A stretch of 6,125 nucleotides of DNA, from contig CAJKPX010000093.1 in the NCBI GenBank assembly GCA_905201895.1, positions 1 through 6,125 of the forward strand, read 5' to 3'. Position numbers and translations under genes: made by a program. The stretch's first letter is position 1; each line of letters starts with the position of its first letter. The notes beneath the pieces were generated by a model. It saw only the letters and a program-made list of their open reading frames with translations. It searched no databases and was not told the DNA's origin. Below, piece by piece: positions 5,572 through 6,125 of this stretch. This DNA is from an uncultured Eubacteriales bacterium (GTDB taxonomy: Bacteria > Bacillota > Clostridia > Oscillospirales > CAG-272).

Positions 5572-5859
5572 TCAGACCCCTTCTTCAAGGAGCTCCGCCG
5601 TTGCGAGCACCTTGCATAGCCGCTCGCCGTCGAGCAGATATTCGGAGAGTTCCTCCAGCGGAACGCGGTCGTCGCGTGTTGCGTCGCGCTCGCCGATCGA
5701 GCAGCCGGTCACCTCGCCAAAGCGACTGTCCATGCTGCAATTCGACCAGATCGGAAAGACCTCGTAGAGCCTCCCCTCATAGCGAAAGCGCACCGCGTTT
5801 CCGCTCCTGACCGACTCATATAAAAAATCGAAGTGTGTGTGTTCTTGTTTGGTCGACAT
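5572..5859 (-). CDS. Small uncharacterised protein, 95 aa
   Basis: I do not recognise this family. The protein is acidic in its second half, with no signal peptide or membrane helix, so it should be cytoplasmic. An aromatic segment at about 23-41 (AVRFRYEGRLYEVFPIWSN) looks like beta strands, and the Leu/Glu-rich end (about 70-93) looks helical. The ATG at 5859 is preceded by AAGGAAAAGGAAAG on the minus strand, a good purine-rich binding site. The frame stays open to a GTG at 5943, but no binding site is seen there and the extra residues read like translated noncoding sequence. It lies 34 bp upstream of the membrane protein gene and probably forms a two-gene operon with it. A GATAAT at 5920-5925 could be its -10, but no -35 accompanies it. 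Confidence 0.72.
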   Translation of the reverse strand: MSTKQEHTHFDFLYESVRSGNAVRFRYEGRLYEVFPIWSNCSMDSRFGEVTGCSIGERDATRDDRVPLEELSEYLLDGERLCKVLATAELLEEGV

Positions 5860-6125
5860 GGCTTTCCTTTTCCTTCTGAAAGTTTTTGCGGGATGGGGTG
5901 CGGGAAAGGGCGCTTTTGCATTATCCCGAAGGGAAATAGCCACCTCGGGAGCGCGTTTTGGGTGGGCGGTAATCGCAACGTTCCGTTGCTACCGACCGGG
6001 GGCACAGGTGCTTGATGTCCCCACGCATACGGCAGTACCGATATCGTGAGCTATCAAGCTCTCCCTTGACGCCCTGATCCGCCTTCGGGAAGGTTCTTGA
6101 AGGGGTGCAGGGGGAACTCCTTTCA
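5860..6125. other. Right-end noncoding region with multiple inverted repeats
   Basis: No open frame here has a start signal or recognisable protein. Several stems are packed together: CGGTA(atc)GCAACG with CGTTGCTACCG (5967-5994, 11 bp, a 3-nt bulge, 3-nt loop), GGGGGCA with TGTCCCC (5998-6022, 7 bp with one G-T pair), a CGATATCG palindrome (6039-6046), GAGCT with AGCTC (6048-6061) and CCTTC with GAAGG (6082-6093). It may be a structured leader of the minus-strand 95-aa gene, a small RNA, or a dispersed repeat. It is followed by a fragment like the left-edge hairpin. Confidence 0.45.
6106..6125 (+). repeat. Partial hairpin repeat at the right edge, related to the left-edge element
   Basis: TGCAGGGG (6106-6113) is followed by a purine-rich arm and TTTCA at the very end. 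The left edge, read on the minus strand from 47, also gives TGCAGGGG, then a G-rich arm, GAAC and a T-run turning into A's. Both look like the opening half of the same type of hairpin, in opposite orientations and facing outward. The second arm here lies outside the window, so this remains a partial call. Confidence 0.4.

Noticed and set aside
5538..5588. TTG start giving a 317-aa form of the membrane protein
   Set aside because: It would overlap the upstream gene, adds a charged leader, and lacks a ribosome binding site, while the GTG at 5537 has an excellent one.
5709..6005. A 98-codon minus-strand frame running through the noncoding right end into the 95-aa gene
   Set aside because: It overlaps the better supported 95-aa gene in another frame, and its Pro-rich sequence reads as translated noncoding DNA.

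Overview
The window reads as a bacterial chromosome segment from a Clostridia-type Firmicute, probably near the Oscillospirales/Ruminococcaceae gut lineages. The reasons are strong AGGAGG-type ribosome binding sites, one consensus sigma-A promoter, GC content that looks mid-50s by eye, a lipoprotein with a Thr/Glu/Pro tether, and an XRE-family DNA-binding domain fused to membrane helices. The lineage is an inference from style, not from a marker gene.

Layout. Bases 1-40 are a perfect 19-bp inverted repeat that probably ends the first transcript. Two minus-strand genes follow: a CE4-type deacetylase without a signal peptide (54-908) and, upstream of it in the same transcript, rsmI (943-1830), the 16S rRNA C1402 2'-O-methyltransferase. 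Divergent from rsmI are two plus-strand paralogous Amidase_3 genes: a signal-less 186-aa enzyme (1950-2510) and a 285-aa lipoprotein version (2592-3449). The second has its own TTGACA-N17-TATAAT promoter, whose spacer and -35 box are covered by a perfect 8-bp dyad. The lipoprotein gene runs tail-to-tail into, and overlaps by 10 bp, a minus-strand XRE/membrane protein gene (3440-4537). Further right are a minus-strand uncharacterised membrane protein (4635-5537, GTG start) and a 95-aa uncharacterised protein (5572-5859), 34 bp apart and probably co-transcribed. Bases 5860-6125 hold no convincing gene but contain several inverted repeats and end inside another copy of the repeat type seen at the left edge.

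The theme is cell envelope work: two peptidoglycan amidases, a carbohydrate deacetylase and two membrane proteins, with rsmI as the housekeeping gene. I see no mobile element, CRISPR array, tRNA or rRNA, and no clear defence or biosynthetic system. The points most worth following are the signal-less/lipoprotein amidase pair, the operator-like dyad in the lipoprotein promoter, the unrecognised 95-aa/300-aa pair, and the structured DNA near the right edge. Both edges lie in similar hairpin repeats, so the window may be a contig that broke at dispersed repeats.
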